A stretch of 64,000 bases of DNA, from contig NZ_KB907506.1 in the NCBI RefSeq assembly GCF_000382065.1, forward strand, positions 1 to 64,000, given 5' to 3'. Numbering within the stretch: the first letter of the stretch is position 1; every line of letters starts with the position of its first letter. The DNA is from Stenotrophomonas hibiscicola ATCC 19867 (lineage in GTDB: Bacteria; Pseudomonadota; Gammaproteobacteria; Xanthomonadales; Xanthomonadaceae). The position numbers were made by a program, and so were the translations under genes. Positions 55,411 to 64,000 of this stretch are shown here, in pieces. Below the pieces are notes generated by a model. That model saw only the letters and a list, made by a program, of their open reading frames with translations. It did no database searches and was not told where the DNA came from.

Positions 55411-55432
55411 GTAGCGCCGAGCCATGCTCGGC
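55411..55432. repeat. SMAG-type palindrome
   Basis: GTAG followed by a hairpin (CGCCGAG/CTCGGCG, with CCATG in the loop). It lies upstream of the DksA-type gene and downstream of the DUF2058 gene, both on the minus strand, so it may end the DUF2058 transcript. Confidence 0.7.
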
Positions 55433-55507
55433 GGGGCTTCAGCAAGTGGAACGCGCACGGGTTCGATCAATCCGATTGCGACTTAATCCCCTCCGTCCCC
55501 TTTTTGT

Positions 55508-56065
55508 TTACCAGATCAGGTCGTCCGGTACCTGGAACTGCGCATAGTAGGCGTCGTCCTCGGCGTTGCCGGTGGAGATCTCGGCGGTCGAGCCCGGCTG
55601 GCCGTGGTCGACGATGATCGCTTCGGGCGCGCGTTCACGCACCTTTTCGGCGGCAGCACGCGGCAACACGGCGTAACCGTCACCATGGGCAACGATGACC
55701 AGAACGCCCACCGACAGCGCCTTGCGCAGCTTGGGGTCGATCAGCAGGGTGCGGATCGCCGTGCCATCGCTGAAGCGGTACTCGTCATCGCCCTTGTGGG
55801 GCACGGCATGGGCCGCGATGATCTGCTTCGCCTGCGCCTTCTGTTCAGCTTGCCTGGCCTGGGCATTGCGCTCGGCGGCCAGCGCGCGGTCGCGCTCGAC
55901 CTTCTCGGCGCGGGCACGCTCAGCCTCGCGCTGGACCTCGGCCGACATCGATTCGGCCTTGCCTTGCCGCGCCTTGGCCTGCTCGCGCGCGGCGGCGCTG
56001 GCCTGCGACTTCTTGGCCAGGCCGGCCTTGAGCAATTGTTCCTGCAGCGCGTTGGGCTTTGCCAT
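55508..56065 (-). CDS. DUF2058 family protein (YaiL-like)
   Basis: A 185-residue protein. The first half (residues 1-90) is a strongly charged Ala/Arg/Glu/Gln coiled coil with MAKPNALQEQLLKAGLAKKS at the start; the second half is the DUF2058 globular part (HKGDDEYRFSDGTAIRTLLI, then LVIVAHGDGYAVLPRAAAEK). It matches YaiL of E. coli in layout. Its function is unknown, although nucleic-acid association has been suggested for basic coiled-coil members. It is divergent from the YgjP-like gene. Confidence 0.9.
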   Translation of the reverse strand: MAKPNALQEQLLKAGLAKKSQASAAAREQAKARQGKAESMSAEVQREAERARAEKVERDRALAAERNAQARQAEQKAQAKQIIAAHAVPHKGDDEYRFSDGTAIRTLLIDPKLRKALSVGVLVIVAHGDGYAVLPRAAAEKVRERAPEAIIVDHGQPGSTAEISTGNAEDDAYYAQFQVPDDLIW

Positions 56066-56128
56066 GGTCGGTGTGTACCGCGTGTAATCTTGGATGTCCC
56101 CATTCTACCGACGCCCCGCCACCCCTGC

Positions 56129-56629
56129 ATGGCAGTCCTGAAGTACCTCACCGGCTATCCCGAACCCCTGGTCGCCCAGGTCAGCGACCTGCTGGCACAG
56201 GGCAAGCTCGGCCAATGGCTGCAGCAGCGCTACCCCGACCCGCACACGGTGCGCAGCGACCGCCAGCTGTACGACTACACGCAGGAGCTGAAGGACCGCT
56301 ACCTGCGCAAGTCGGTGCCGCTCAACAAGGTCTGCTACGACAACACGCTGGAAGTGATCAAGCACGCGCTCGGCACCCACACCGCCATCTCCCGCGTGCA
56401 CGGTGGCCGCCTCAAGGCCAGCCGCGAGATCCGCATCGCCACCGTGTTCCGCCAGGCACCGGCAGCGTTCCTGCGCATGATCGTGGTGCATGAGCTGGCC
56501 CACCTGAAGGAAGCCGACCACAACAAGGCCTTCTATCAGCTGTGCCAGCACATGGAGCCGGATTACCTGCAGCTGGAATTCGATACCCGCCTGTACCTGA
56601 CCGAGCTGGCCAACCGCGGCCAGCGCTGA
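56129..56629 (+). CDS. YgjP-like M48-type metallopeptidase
   Basis: A 166-residue protein of the YgjP/WLM-type metallopeptidase clan. The zinc motif HELAH with the downstream third ligand in KEADHNKAFY is clear (around residue 121). The N-terminal half (LKYLTGYPEPLVAQVSDLLA) differs from YgjP of E. coli. The ATG at 56129 was chosen because it begins the family-like sequence, although the frame runs open from 55604. Natural substrate is unknown. The RsuA-like gene follows 47 bp downstream. Confidence 0.87.
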   Translation: MAVLKYLTGYPEPLVAQVSDLLAQGKLGQWLQQRYPDPHTVRSDRQLYDYTQELKDRYLRKSVPLNKVCYDNTLEVIKHALGTHTAISRVHGGRLKASREIRIATVFRQAPAAFLRMIVVHELAHLKEADHNKAFYQLCQHMEPDYLQLEFDTRLYLTELANRGQR

Positions 56630-56676
56630 CCGGCCGCAGCAGCTACACTGCGCGCCCACTGCCCGACCTGCCTGCC

Positions 56677-57375
56677 ATGGAACCGATCCGTCTCGACAAA
56701 CGCCTGTCCGCCCTGCTCGGCATCCCGCGCGGCGAAGCGCGGCGCTACATCGAAGGCGGCTGGGTCACGGTCAATGGCGAGGTGGTGGAACAGCCGCAGC
56801 GTCCGGTCGATGACAGCGCGGTGATCGTGGTGGCCGAGCAGGCCAGCGATGAAAAGGCCGAGCGGGTCAGCATGCTGCTGCACAAACCGGCTGGCGTTGC
56901 CGCCGAAACCCTGTGCGCGCTGGTCAGCAGTGACAGCCGCAGCGAGCTGGACGCCAGCGACATCCGTCCGCTGCAGCGCCACTTCCACGGACTGCAGCTG
57001 GCGGCCGCCCTTCCGGCCAGCGACAGCGGCCTGGTGGTGGTCAGCCAGGACCCGGCCACGCTGGCCCATCTTCAGCGCAACCTGGGACGCACCGAGCAGG
57101 AATACCTGATCGAGGTCGCCGAAGGCGGCCCCGAGCGTGGCCCATGGCTGCTGGCGCGCCTGCAGCAGGAATCCGGCGGTGCCAAGGTCAGCTGGCAGAG
57201 CGAGCAGCGCCTGCGCTTCGCGGGCAAGGGCCTGACCGCCAAGGGCCTGCGCGTGGCGGTCACCGCGGCCGGCCTGCAGGTGACGGCCGTGCGTCGACTG
57301 CGTATTGGCCGCGTGGCACTGGGACCGCTGCCTGCGGGGCAGTGGCGTTACCTGGGCAGCGACGAGCGGTTCTGA
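56677..57375 (+). CDS. RsuA-like pseudouridine synthase family, catalytic Asp missing
   Basis: A 232-residue RsuA/RluB-family protein: an S4 RNA-binding domain (RLDKRLSALLGIPRGEARRY, residues 5-24, then VTVNGEVV) and the pseudouridine synthase fold. The motif normally read GRLD reads AALP here (residues 110-113), so the catalytic aspartate is a proline, and the RNA-contacting NRQVRRM block is replaced by LTAKGLR. The fold-typical end VRRLRIGRVALGPLPAGQWR is kept. It is therefore probably catalytically dead, perhaps an RNA-binding regulator or a paralogue of RsuA. The frame is intact, with no frameshift. Confidence 0.82.
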   Translation: MEPIRLDKRLSALLGIPRGEARRYIEGGWVTVNGEVVEQPQRPVDDSAVIVVAEQASDEKAERVSMLLHKPAGVAAETLCALVSSDSRSELDASDIRPLQRHFHGLQLAAALPASDSGLVVVSQDPATLAHLQRNLGRTEQEYLIEVAEGGPERGPWLLARLQQESGGAKVSWQSEQRLRFAGKGLTAKGLRVAVTAAGLQVTAVRRLRIGRVALGPLPAGQWRYLGSDERF

Positions 57376-57459
57376 CAGGGAAGTCCCTGTCATCCACGCA
57401 TGGCGTGGATCTTCTGCGATGCACGGTCTGCCTTTGATCCACGCGTGGCGTGGATCTAC
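57374..57459. repeat. SMAG-type hairpins between rsuA-like and PLD genes
   Basis: A hairpin at 57374-57391 (GACAGGG/CCCTGTC) overlaps the stop codon of the RsuA-like gene. Two ATCCACGC-type SMAG palindromes follow, at 57392-57410 (degenerate CTTC tag) and 57436-57459 (CTAC tag). They fill the 93-bp gap and probably end the upstream message. Confidence 0.75.
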
Positions 57460-57468
57460 CATCGGCGC

Positions 57469-59037
57469 ATGAGCCTGCCCAAGCCCCTGTGGCGACGTCT
57501 GCTTCGCGTTGCTGCAATCATCCTCGCCACACTGGTGCTGCTGGTCCTGTCCGGGCTGCTGCTGGCCGACCATCTCACCCCGCAGGCACGGGGCACGCCC
57601 TCGCACGTGCTGCCGCTGCAGCCGGCACAGACGCGGATCGACCGGCAGATCGTTCCGTTGCAGGAGGCCCATCCCGGCCAGTCCGGCGTGGCCTTCCTCA
57701 GCGATGGCATGGATGCCTTCGCCGCGCGCGCGATGATCACCACCCACGCCGGGCGCAGCCTGGACCTGCAGTACTACATCTGGCACGACGACCTGATCGG
57801 CCACCTGATGGCCAAGGCGTTGTACGACGCCGCCGAACGCGGCGTGCGCGTGCGCATCCTGCTCGACGACATGAACGCCAAGGACAAGGACGCCCTGATG
57901 ATGGCGCTGGACCGGCACCCCAACATTGAAATCCGCCTCTACAACCCGTTCCGCAACCGGACCGGCCTGCTGCGCATGGTGGAGATGGTGCAACGGTTCT
58001 TCAGCGTGAACCACCGCATGCACAACAAGAGCTGGATTGCCGACGGCCGCGTCGCGATCGTCGGCGGCCGCAACATCGGCGAGGAATACTTCAGCGCGCG
58101 CACCGACGTGAACTTTCAAGACCTGGACCTGCTGGTCGCCGGCCCTGCCGTGGACCAGGCCAGCCGGATCTTCGACGACTACTGGAACAGCGAGGCCGCC
58201 ATTCCGGTATCGGCGCTTGCCTTCCATACCGATGCCCAGCTGCGCCTGCTGATACGCGAATCGGACCATGAGGCCCAGCGTGACGTGGCCCAGCCCTACC
58301 TTGCGCGCGTGGCCGAATCGCGCAGGCGGCAGCGCCCAAGTCCCGAGCCATTGCGCTGGAGCCGTGCAGTGCGCATCGTCTCGGACCCGCCGATGAAGCA
58401 CCGCGGCGATGATCGCGGCGCGTGGCTGGTTTCGACGCTGACCAGCGAGCTGCAGGCCGCCCGGCACAAGGCCCTGTTGATCTCGCCCTACTTCGTGCCC
58501 GGCAACGAGGGCCTGGATGGCTTTTCGGCCATGGCCCGGCGGGGCGTGCAGGTCGGCGTGGTCACCAACTCACTGGCTGCCAATGACGTCGCCGCGGTGC
58601 ACGGCGGCTACATGGGCTACCGCGTGCCGTTGCTCGAAGCCGGCGTCCACCTCTATGAGCTGAAGGCACAAGGACAGTCCGGCGATGCGGGCGTGTTCGG
58701 CAGCAGCGGCGCCAGCCTGCACACCAAGGCGTTCCTGGTCGATGACCGCCGCGGCTTCGTCGGCTCATTCAACCTCGATCCGCGCTCGGCCTACCTGAAC
58801 ACTGAAATGGGTGTGCTGTTCGACGATCCGTTGCTGGGTGCACAGCTGCGCGGCGAGTACCTGCGCCTGGCGGATCCCAGGCAGAGCTGGTGGCTGGCGC
58901 TGGACGACCGTCGCCGGTTGCGCTGGCTGGAGCGCGAACCACCACCGCACTGGGCGGAGGAAGAGCCAGGGGCAACGGCGCGCAAACGCTGGTTGTCGCG
59001 GGTGATCAGCTGGCTACCGCTGGAATCGCAGCTGTAA
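57469..59037 (+). CDS. Phospholipase D family protein (cardiolipin synthase-like)
   Basis: A 522-residue protein with an N-terminal membrane helix (about 14-32, after KPLWRRLLR) and two HKD motifs: H185xK187 (HNKSWIAD) and H418xK420 (HTKAFLVDD), each followed by the conserved GGRNIG or GSFNLD segment. It matches the ClsC/YmdC branch of phospholipase D enzymes that make cardiolipin or phosphatidyl-lipids. The start is the ATG at 57469 (MSLPKPLW). The HDOD gene is convergent three bases away. An exact reaction cannot be assigned from sequence. Confidence 0.9.
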   Translation: MSLPKPLWRRLLRVAAIILATLVLLVLSGLLLADHLTPQARGTPSHVLPLQPAQTRIDRQIVPLQEAHPGQSGVAFLSDGMDAFAARAMITTHAGRSLDLQYYIWHDDLIGHLMAKALYDAAERGVRVRILLDDMNAKDKDALMMALDRHPNIEIRLYNPFRNRTGLLRMVEMVQRFFSVNHRMHNKSWIADGRVAIVGGRNIGEEYFSARTDVNFQDLDLLVAGPAVDQASRIFDDYWNSEAAIPVSALAFHTDAQLRLLIRESDHEAQRDVAQPYLARVAESRRRQRPSPEPLRWSRAVRIVSDPPMKHRGDDRGAWLVSTLTSELQAARHKALLISPYFVPGNEGLDGFSAMARRGVQVGVVTNSLAANDVAAVHGGYMGYRVPLLEAGVHLYELKAQGQSGDAGVFGSSGASLHTKAFLVDDRRGFVGSFNLDPRSAYLNTEMGVLFDDPLLGAQLRGEYLRLADPRQSWWLALDDRRRLRWLEREPPPHWAEEEPGATARKRWLSRVISWLPLESQL

Positions 59038-59040
59038 CGC

Positions 59041-60117
59041 TCAGCGCCCCGGATCGGTGGCTTCCTGCCCGGCATCATCCAGCGTTTCCACACTGCGCCC
59101 ATGCAGTCGCCGCCAGATCCAGCGCAATGCATGCGGCGGTGCCGAAGGCAGCTGTTCCAGCAGGGCCAGCATGCGGCTCTGGCTGGCATGCCCATGGCGG
59201 CACAGCAGGCTGGCCGCCGCAGCGGCGCTGGCCAGGCGCAGGCTGTCGGCCAGCGGGCCCTCGGCCTCCGGCAACAGCGCCTGATGCACCGGCTCGGGCA
59301 GCTCCCAGGCAGCCGCCACCCGTTGTGCCAGCGGTAACGACCACTGCTGAAGCAGCTGCAGTGCCAGCGCCGGCTCCACGGTTTCACCACGTGCCTGGGC
59401 TTCCTGCAGCAGCTGGCGCATCACCAGCGCCGCGCCCAGGCCCTGCACCAGGCCCAGCCACTGCGCGGCGAAAGCATCACCGAAGGTAACCGTGCGTGCG
59501 TGGTCTGCAGCCGCGCGCGAGGCCAGCAGTGCGTGCTCCCAGATGATCGTGCTGAACTGCGGGAACGCATCGCACTGCATCTGCATCACCGGCTGTACCA
59601 GTACCGCGCTGATGATCTGCCGAACGCCTTCAGTACCGACCAGGGTCACTGCCCGCTGCAGGCTTTCCACGGGCCGCTCGTGCACCTTGTAGGCGGGGCT
59701 GTTGGCGATGCGCAGCAGGTTGCCGGTCAGCACCGGGTCCTGGCCGATGATCGCGGCCATCACCCGCGCGGAGGCGGCATCGTCGTTGACGGTCTGGATC
59801 AGCTGCGGCAGCAGCTGCGGACGGCGCGGCAACTGCCGGGTAGCCCAGTCGCGGTCCTGCAGCGCGCGTGCCACCGCTTCCCCCAACGCCGGATCCTGTA
59901 CAGGCGCCGGCTCACCGGCCAGTCGTGGGTACAACGCCAGCGCGTGCAGGCCGCGCTGCAGATGTGCGGCGATCTCCGCAGACGGCAGGGCCTCACCCTG
60001 CAGGCTCGCAGCCGCTGCCGCCACTGCCTGTCGCGATACCGCCGCCAAGCGGGACGGCGCAGCCCCGGTCGAGCGCGCCAGCCAGCCGCGCAGTGATCGC
60101 CACCAGGCCGCTGTCAT
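59041..60117 (-). CDS. HDOD domain signalling protein
   Basis: A 358-residue protein with a central HDOD domain (about residues 95-290: AAIIGQDPVLTGNLLRIANS, then PVESLQRAVTLVGTEGVRQI) and helical flanks. HDOD domains are degenerate HD folds used in regulation of motility, stress and c-di-GMP pathways, without an obvious enzyme activity. I chose the ATG at 60117; a GTG at 60174 would add 19 residues and is also open. It is divergent from the dehydrogenase gene with 277 bp between, which holds a TAGAAT box at 60275. Confidence 0.87.
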   Translation of the reverse strand: MTAAWWRSLRGWLARSTGAAPSRLAAVSRQAVAAAAASLQGEALPSAEIAAHLQRGLHALALYPRLAGEPAPVQDPALGEAVARALQDRDWATRQLPRRPQLLPQLIQTVNDDAASARVMAAIIGQDPVLTGNLLRIANSPAYKVHERPVESLQRAVTLVGTEGVRQIISAVLVQPVMQMQCDAFPQFSTIIWEHALLASRAAADHARTVTFGDAFAAQWLGLVQGLGAALVMRQLLQEAQARGETVEPALALQLLQQWSLPLAQRVAAAWELPEPVHQALLPEAEGPLADSLRLASAAAAASLLCRHGHASQSRMLALLEQLPSAPPHALRWIWRRLHGRSVETLDDAGQEATDPGR

Positions 60118-60394
60118 CGCCGCCTGCCCTGTCGTTGTGGTGCCCTTGCCGTCACTGACCGCCTGCCTCTTCACGCGAATCCGGCCACCCGCCGTCGTCG
60201 CAGCATCGGCCGCACTTTCATCTTCTTTAACCGGAAGGCATGCGATGTCGACGGCACCGGCCGGGGGAATGGACTAGAATGGCGCCGCGCGACCCGTCCC
60301 CCTGCACCGACGACGTCGCTTTTTTTGTTTTGGGACCCTACCGTTCACTGGCCGTTCGCTGCAGTTCGCCGCTGATCGCGCCATCGGAGACGCC

Positions 60395-61492
60395 ATGCTA
60401 TTCGAAACCCTCGCCACCACCGGCCACGAACAGGTGGTGTTCTGCCACAACCACGACGCCGGCCTGAAGGCGATCATCGCCATCCACAACACCACCCTTG
60501 GCCCGGCCCTGGGCGGCGTGCGCATGCGTCCTTACGCCAGCACCGACGAGGCGCTGGCCGATGCGCTGCGCCTGAGCCGGACGATGACCTACAAGAATGC
60601 ACTGGCCGGCCTCAACGTCGGTGGCGGCAAGGCGGTGATCATCGGCGACCCCAAAGCGGACAAGACCGAGGTGCTGTTCCGTGCCTTCGGTCGCTATGTC
60701 GATTCGCTGGGCGGACGCTACATCACCGCCGAGGACGTCGGCACCGATGTCAACGACATGGAGAACATCTACCTGGAGAGCCAGTTCGTAACCGGCGTGC
60801 ACCAGGTCCATGGCGGCTCCGGTGATCCGGCCCCGTTCACCGCCTACGGCGCGCTTCAGGCGTTGATGGCGTCGATGCGCTTCAAGTTCGGCCATGAGGA
60901 AGTGGGCAAGACCAGCATCGCGGTGCAGGGCCTGGGTCACATCGGGATGGAACTGGTGAAGCTGCTGCGTGACCGCGGTGCCAAGCTGTATGTCACCGAC
61001 CTGGACAGCGCACTGGTTGACCGCGCGGTCAGCGACTTCGGCGCTGAAGCGGTCAAGCCGGACGAGATCCATGAAGTGAATGCCGATGTGTTCGCACCGT
61101 GTGCGCTGGAAGGCGCGATCAACGCCGACACCCTGCCGCGGATCAAGGCAAAGATCATCTGCGGCACCGCCAACAACCAGTTGTCGAGCCTGGAAATCGG
61201 CGACGAACTGCATGCGCGCGGCATCCTGTATGCGCCGGACTATGCGGTCAATGCTGGTGGCGTGATGAACGTGTCGCTGGAGATCGACGGCTACAACCGC
61301 GAACGCGCGATGCGCCTGATCCGCAGCATCTATCACAACCTCACCCGCATCTTCGAACTGTCGCAGCGCGAGAACATCGCGCCGCAGCGAGCGGCTGACC
61401 GCATCGCCGAAAGCCGCATCCTGTCGATCGGCAAATTGAAGATGCCGCTGGGCCGCAGCACCCCGCGCCTGGGCAACCTGCGCGGCGGCTGA
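60395..61492 (+). CDS. Leucine/phenylalanine/valine dehydrogenase
   Basis: A 365-residue Glu/Leu/Phe/Val dehydrogenase that deaminates branched or aromatic amino acids with NAD. The catalytic lysine segment (YKNALAGLNVGGGKAVIIGD) is at about residue 67-86, the NAD-binding Rossmann motif GLGHIG at about 180 and the substrate segment ITAEDVGTDVNDM between them. Family size and motifs match leucine dehydrogenase, with phenylalanine specificity as an alternative. The ATG follows a 115-bp leader containing TTTTTTGTTTT. It is convergent with the autotransporter gene. Confidence 0.92.
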   Translation: MLFETLATTGHEQVVFCHNHDAGLKAIIAIHNTTLGPALGGVRMRPYASTDEALADALRLSRTMTYKNALAGLNVGGGKAVIIGDPKADKTEVLFRAFGRYVDSLGGRYITAEDVGTDVNDMENIYLESQFVTGVHQVHGGSGDPAPFTAYGALQALMASMRFKFGHEEVGKTSIAVQGLGHIGMELVKLLRDRGAKLYVTDLDSALVDRAVSDFGAEAVKPDEIHEVNADVFAPCALEGAINADTLPRIKAKIICGTANNQLSSLEIGDELHARGILYAPDYAVNAGGVMNVSLEIDGYNRERAMRLIRSIYHNLTRIFELSQRENIAPQRAADRIAESRILSIGKLKMPLGRSTPRLGNLRGG

Positions 61493-61538
61493 GCGCGTCG
61501 ATGTCGCGCCGGGGCTGGCGTCCCGGCGCGACTGTCAC

Positions 61539-64000
61539 TCAGAACCCGGTGCTGTAGCGCAACGCCGCCTGGCGCGCGCCCTCGCCCCCGACGCGCTGGT
61601 CGAAGCCCAGGCTCAGGCGGCCACTGCGACCCCACCACGATTCCAGCGCCATGCCGATCAGCGCACTGCCGCGCGGCGCATTCCAGCCCGCCAGTGGTGC
61701 CCAGGCATCGACGCCGACGAAACTGGCCTGCCACGCCGCATCGGCACCCTCGAGCCGCTGCTGCCACTCGGCATGCCCGCGCAGGGTCCAGCGCCCCCAG
61801 CCACGCTCGCCGCGGATGCCGGCCAGCATCTGGCTGCGCTGCACGCGGTTGGCATCGCCACGCAGGCCGAAGCCGAACCCGCCCAGTTCGTTGAACGCAT
61901 CGGTATCCACGCGCGTGGTGCTGGCGCCCAGATACGGTGTCAACGAGGCACCCGCGCGGCCGAAGCGATAGCCGCCTTCGACACTGGCACTGCTGAAGCG
62001 CCCGCCATAGCGGGCCGAAACACCGTAACTACCCGCGCCCAGCAGCAGTTGGCGATCCAGCGCCCGGGTGAACTGCCCGCTGCCGATCTGGGCCAGCGCA
62101 TAGCCCCGGCCCAGATTCCAGCCCGCGTAAAGCTGTGCCTGCGCCTGGCGATCACGCCCGCGATCGCCGCCGAAGCTGCTGCCACCGTTGCTGCGGGTCT
62201 CGCCGAAGGCCACACCCATCAGCCCGGTGCTGCCCAGCGGCTGGTCCTGGCCGGCCATCCAACCGCGGCTGTCGGCGGCGCTGCCGGCAAAGCTGCCCTG
62301 CCCGGCCTGGCCGAGCGCACTCTGCCAGGCCCCGCGCAGGCGCGGCGCCGCCTGCACGCGATCAAAGCGCTCTGCGATGGCACGGCGTGACATGTCGATG
62401 CTGTCGAAGGTGACCGCTTCGGCCCGCGCGTGCGCCTGCCCGGACAGGCTCTGCAGACTAGCCTCGAGGCCGTTGCTGCCACCGCCGGTCCACTGCAGCG
62501 CCCCGGCGGCCGTACCGAAGGCCGATCCCTGCAGTCCTGCATTCTTGTCGAGCGCGGCAAATGCACCCTCCAGCCGCTGTGCTGCCGCCTGGGCGGAAGC
62601 CCCCAGGCCGCTGGCTGCCCCGGTGACACTGACCTGGGTCAGGTTCAACCAGGCGTTGTTGCTGTCGTAGCCATAGCTGCTCTGCAACAGCGACAGTCCC
62701 TGCAGGCCGCTGGAGGTGGCCGGCGTACTGAAGGCACCACTGAGTCCGCCGTCCGCATGGATCAGGTCCTGCCGGGTGCCGCTCTGTGGCACGTAGCCGG
62801 AGACGAAGCCATGCACGCGCACGCCACCGTCGAGGGTGGCCTTGCCGGTGACCTGCAGCGCATTGGCGCCGAGTGCGATCATCAACTGTGCGCCCGCCTG
62901 CTGGGCGTAGTCGCCCTCGATGGTGCCGGTGGTGTTGCCGGTGGTGAGGAATACGCTGCTGCCGTTGACCACGTTGCCGATCACGCGCGGCGCGCCGCCA
63001 TTGAACTGCAGGCCGGTCGAATCCGGATCGGACTGGCCGAGGATGGTCACGTTGGAACGGATCACGCCACCGTCCTGCAGTGCCAGGATGCCGCGTTCGA
63101 TGCGGGTGGAACCGGTATAGCTGTTGTTGCCGGCCAGCACCAGAGTGCCCCCGCCCTGCTTGACCAGGCCGCCGCTGCCGACGATGTTGTTGCGCCACGC
63201 CGAACCGCTGGAGGCCACATCCACGTTGGCAACCACATCCCCCCAGTCGAAGCGACCCGGACCGTTGATCGCACGACCGATGTCGAGCAGGCCGTAGCCG
63301 AACACCGGATCCACGCCCGGGGCGCCGATGTCCTTGGCAGTGCCCAGCAGGGTCTGCCGCACCAGGTCGTTGCTGAAATACGGATAGCGCTGCCAGACCA
63401 GCGCAGCGGCGCCGGACACCAGCGGCGCCGCGAATGACGTGCCGTAGTTCCAGTAGTAGCTGCCCCCGTTTGCATCGGGATAGACCGCGCTGCCCGGCGC
63501 TGCCAGGCAGTAGCGCGCGGCCTGGCCGCAGCCATTGGCGTAGCTGGCCAACGTGCCCGGTGCATAGGGATCCACCGCGGTCGCCACCAGCCAGCCGCGC
63601 TCCAGATCTGCCGCCGGCAGCGAGCCGGCAACGCCCAGCTGGCTGGGCAGCGCGGCCAGGCTGCTCGGTTCACTGCGGCCGTCATTGCCCGCTGCGAACA
63701 CCACCAGCCCGCCGTGGTTGACCACGAAGGGGCGATACTCGGCGGCCACCTGCGCGGTGGTCGGCAGGTCGGTCCAGTACAGGCCGCCCCACGAGTTGTT
63801 CATCACCTTTACGTTGTAGCTGATCAGGTCCTGGTGCACCTGGGCCACGCCCAGCGGTCCGCTGAAGGAATTGCCCTTGCCGCTGCCATCGTCGGCGGGC
63901 GGCTTGTCGGCGATGATCCGCGCCGAAACGATCTGCGCACCAGGGGCGATGCCGCCTGGCCAGGACCCAACCGGCGCGCCGGCAGCCAGGCTGGCTACCG
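61539..64000 (-). CDS. Subtilisin-type autotransporter serine protease (5' end outside window)
   Basis: The last 819 residues of a type V autotransporter. The passenger is an S8 peptidase: VASLAAG right at the edge follows the catalytic His, the oxyanion Asn is in VVFAAGNDG and the catalytic Ser in GTSFAAPLVSGAAAL. A PATR-type repeat follows (GTLVLAGNNSYTGSTRIERG), then a linker and a C-terminal beta-barrel (about the last 280 residues, ending ALRYSTGF). The signal peptide and the catalytic Asp and His lie beyond position 64000. The frame is open to the edge, so the gene is cut, not broken. It may act on host or matrix proteins. Confidence 0.93.
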   Translation of the reverse strand, partial: VASLAAGAPVGSWPGGIAPGAQIVSARIIADKPPADDGSGKGNSFSGPLGVAQVHQDLISYNVKVMNNSWGGLYWTDLPTTAQVAAEYRPFVVNHGGLVVFAAGNDGRSEPSSLAALPSQLGVAGSLPAADLERGWLVATAVDPYAPGTLASYANGCGQAARYCLAAPGSAVYPDANGGSYYWNYGTSFAAPLVSGAAALVWQRYPYFSNDLVRQTLLGTAKDIGAPGVDPVFGYGLLDIGRAINGPGRFDWGDVVANVDVASSGSAWRNNIVGSGGLVKQGGGTLVLAGNNSYTGSTRIERGILALQDGGVIRSNVTILGQSDPDSTGLQFNGGAPRVIGNVVNGSSVFLTTGNTTGTIEGDYAQQAGAQLMIALGANALQVTGKATLDGGVRVHGFVSGYVPQSGTRQDLIHADGGLSGAFSTPATSSGLQGLSLLQSSYGYDSNNAWLNLTQVSVTGAASGLGASAQAAAQRLEGAFAALDKNAGLQGSAFGTAAGALQWTGGGSNGLEASLQSLSGQAHARAEAVTFDSIDMSRRAIAERFDRVQAAPRLRGAWQSALGQAGQGSFAGSAADSRGWMAGQDQPLGSTGLMGVAFGETRSNGGSSFGGDRGRDRQAQAQLYAGWNLGRGYALAQIGSGQFTRALDRQLLLGAGSYGVSARYGGRFSSASVEGGYRFGRAGASLTPYLGASTTRVDTDAFNELGGFGFGLRGDANRVQRSQMLAGIRGERGWGRWTLRGHAEWQQRLEGADAAWQASFVGVDAWAPLAGWNAPRGSALIGMALESWWGRSGRLSLGFDQRVGGEGARQAALRYSTGF

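Noticed and set aside
1..64000. CRISPR array
   Set aside because: The repeats are palindromes with irregular spacing and no conserved direct repeat plus unique spacers; no cas gene is present.

Overview
The window is a contiguous stretch of high-GC chromosome from a gammaproteobacterium of the Xanthomonadaceae, most likely Stenotrophomonas of the S. maltophilia group. The grounds are the gene content and order, the very high third-position GC, and many short GTAG-type palindromes between genes (SMAG elements, known as an abundant family in S. maltophilia). No prophage, transposase, plasmid gene or CRISPR array is visible. Nearly all of it is ordinary chromosomal backbone.

Layout. 1-342: SMAG cluster and the first copy of a large structured repeat. 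343-2794: tilS-xseB-ispA. 2906-6877: a DUF4870 membrane protein, pmbA, darP (yjgA) and tldD; both halves of the TldD/TldE protease lie within 1 kb of each other. 6938-12911: yhdP, rng and maf on the minus strand. 13042-19217: a SIMPL protein, a TonB-like protein, a TonB-dependent receptor and an APC permease. 19350-26238: tRNA-Asn followed by a long minus-strand block, transcribed as DUF998 protein, leuS, lptE, holA, nadD, rsfS, rlmH. 26364-31181: cnoX, a LysM/FecR protein overlapping a CHASE2-GGDEF diguanylate cyclase, and a DUF4442 protein. 31189-37583: an unassigned membrane-anchored protein, then DUF502, a queuosine-precursor transporter, a DUF885 peptidase-like protein, a class C serine hydrolase and a VOC protein. 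37604-41685: second copy of the structured repeat, DUF2147 protein, metG, a HAD-IB phosphatase and an RnfB-type ferredoxin. 41838-49562: ridA, mprF facing a VirJ/AcvB-type hydrolase, a DUF998 protein, a small OXLD1-type protein, an HD hydrolase, a transglutaminase-TPR protein and yjdM. 49744-54804: YegD-like Hsp70, YkgJ-type protein, two small ORFs, an ECF sigma/anti-sigma/DUF4097 operon and a short MscS channel. 54814-64000: third copy of the structured repeat, a DksA/TraR-type zinc finger, DUF2058, a YgjP-like metallopeptidase, an RsuA-like protein without its catalytic aspartate, a phospholipase D family enzyme, an HDOD protein, a Leu/Phe/Val dehydrogenase and the 3' part of a subtilisin-type autotransporter that runs off the right edge.

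Functionally the window combines translation and RNA housekeeping (tilS, tRNA-Asn, leuS, metG, rng, rlmH, rsfS, darP), envelope biogenesis (lptE, yhdP, mprF/virJ, ispA, PLD enzyme) and signalling (CHASE2-GGDEF, HDOD, ECF sigma). The most interesting unexplained feature is a roughly 250-bp composite repeat present three times. Each copy has a near-perfect 25-26 bp stem whose sequence changes between copies with pairing kept. The stem closes a loop of exactly 52 nt with conserved sequence that presents a GGA motif on a small hairpin.
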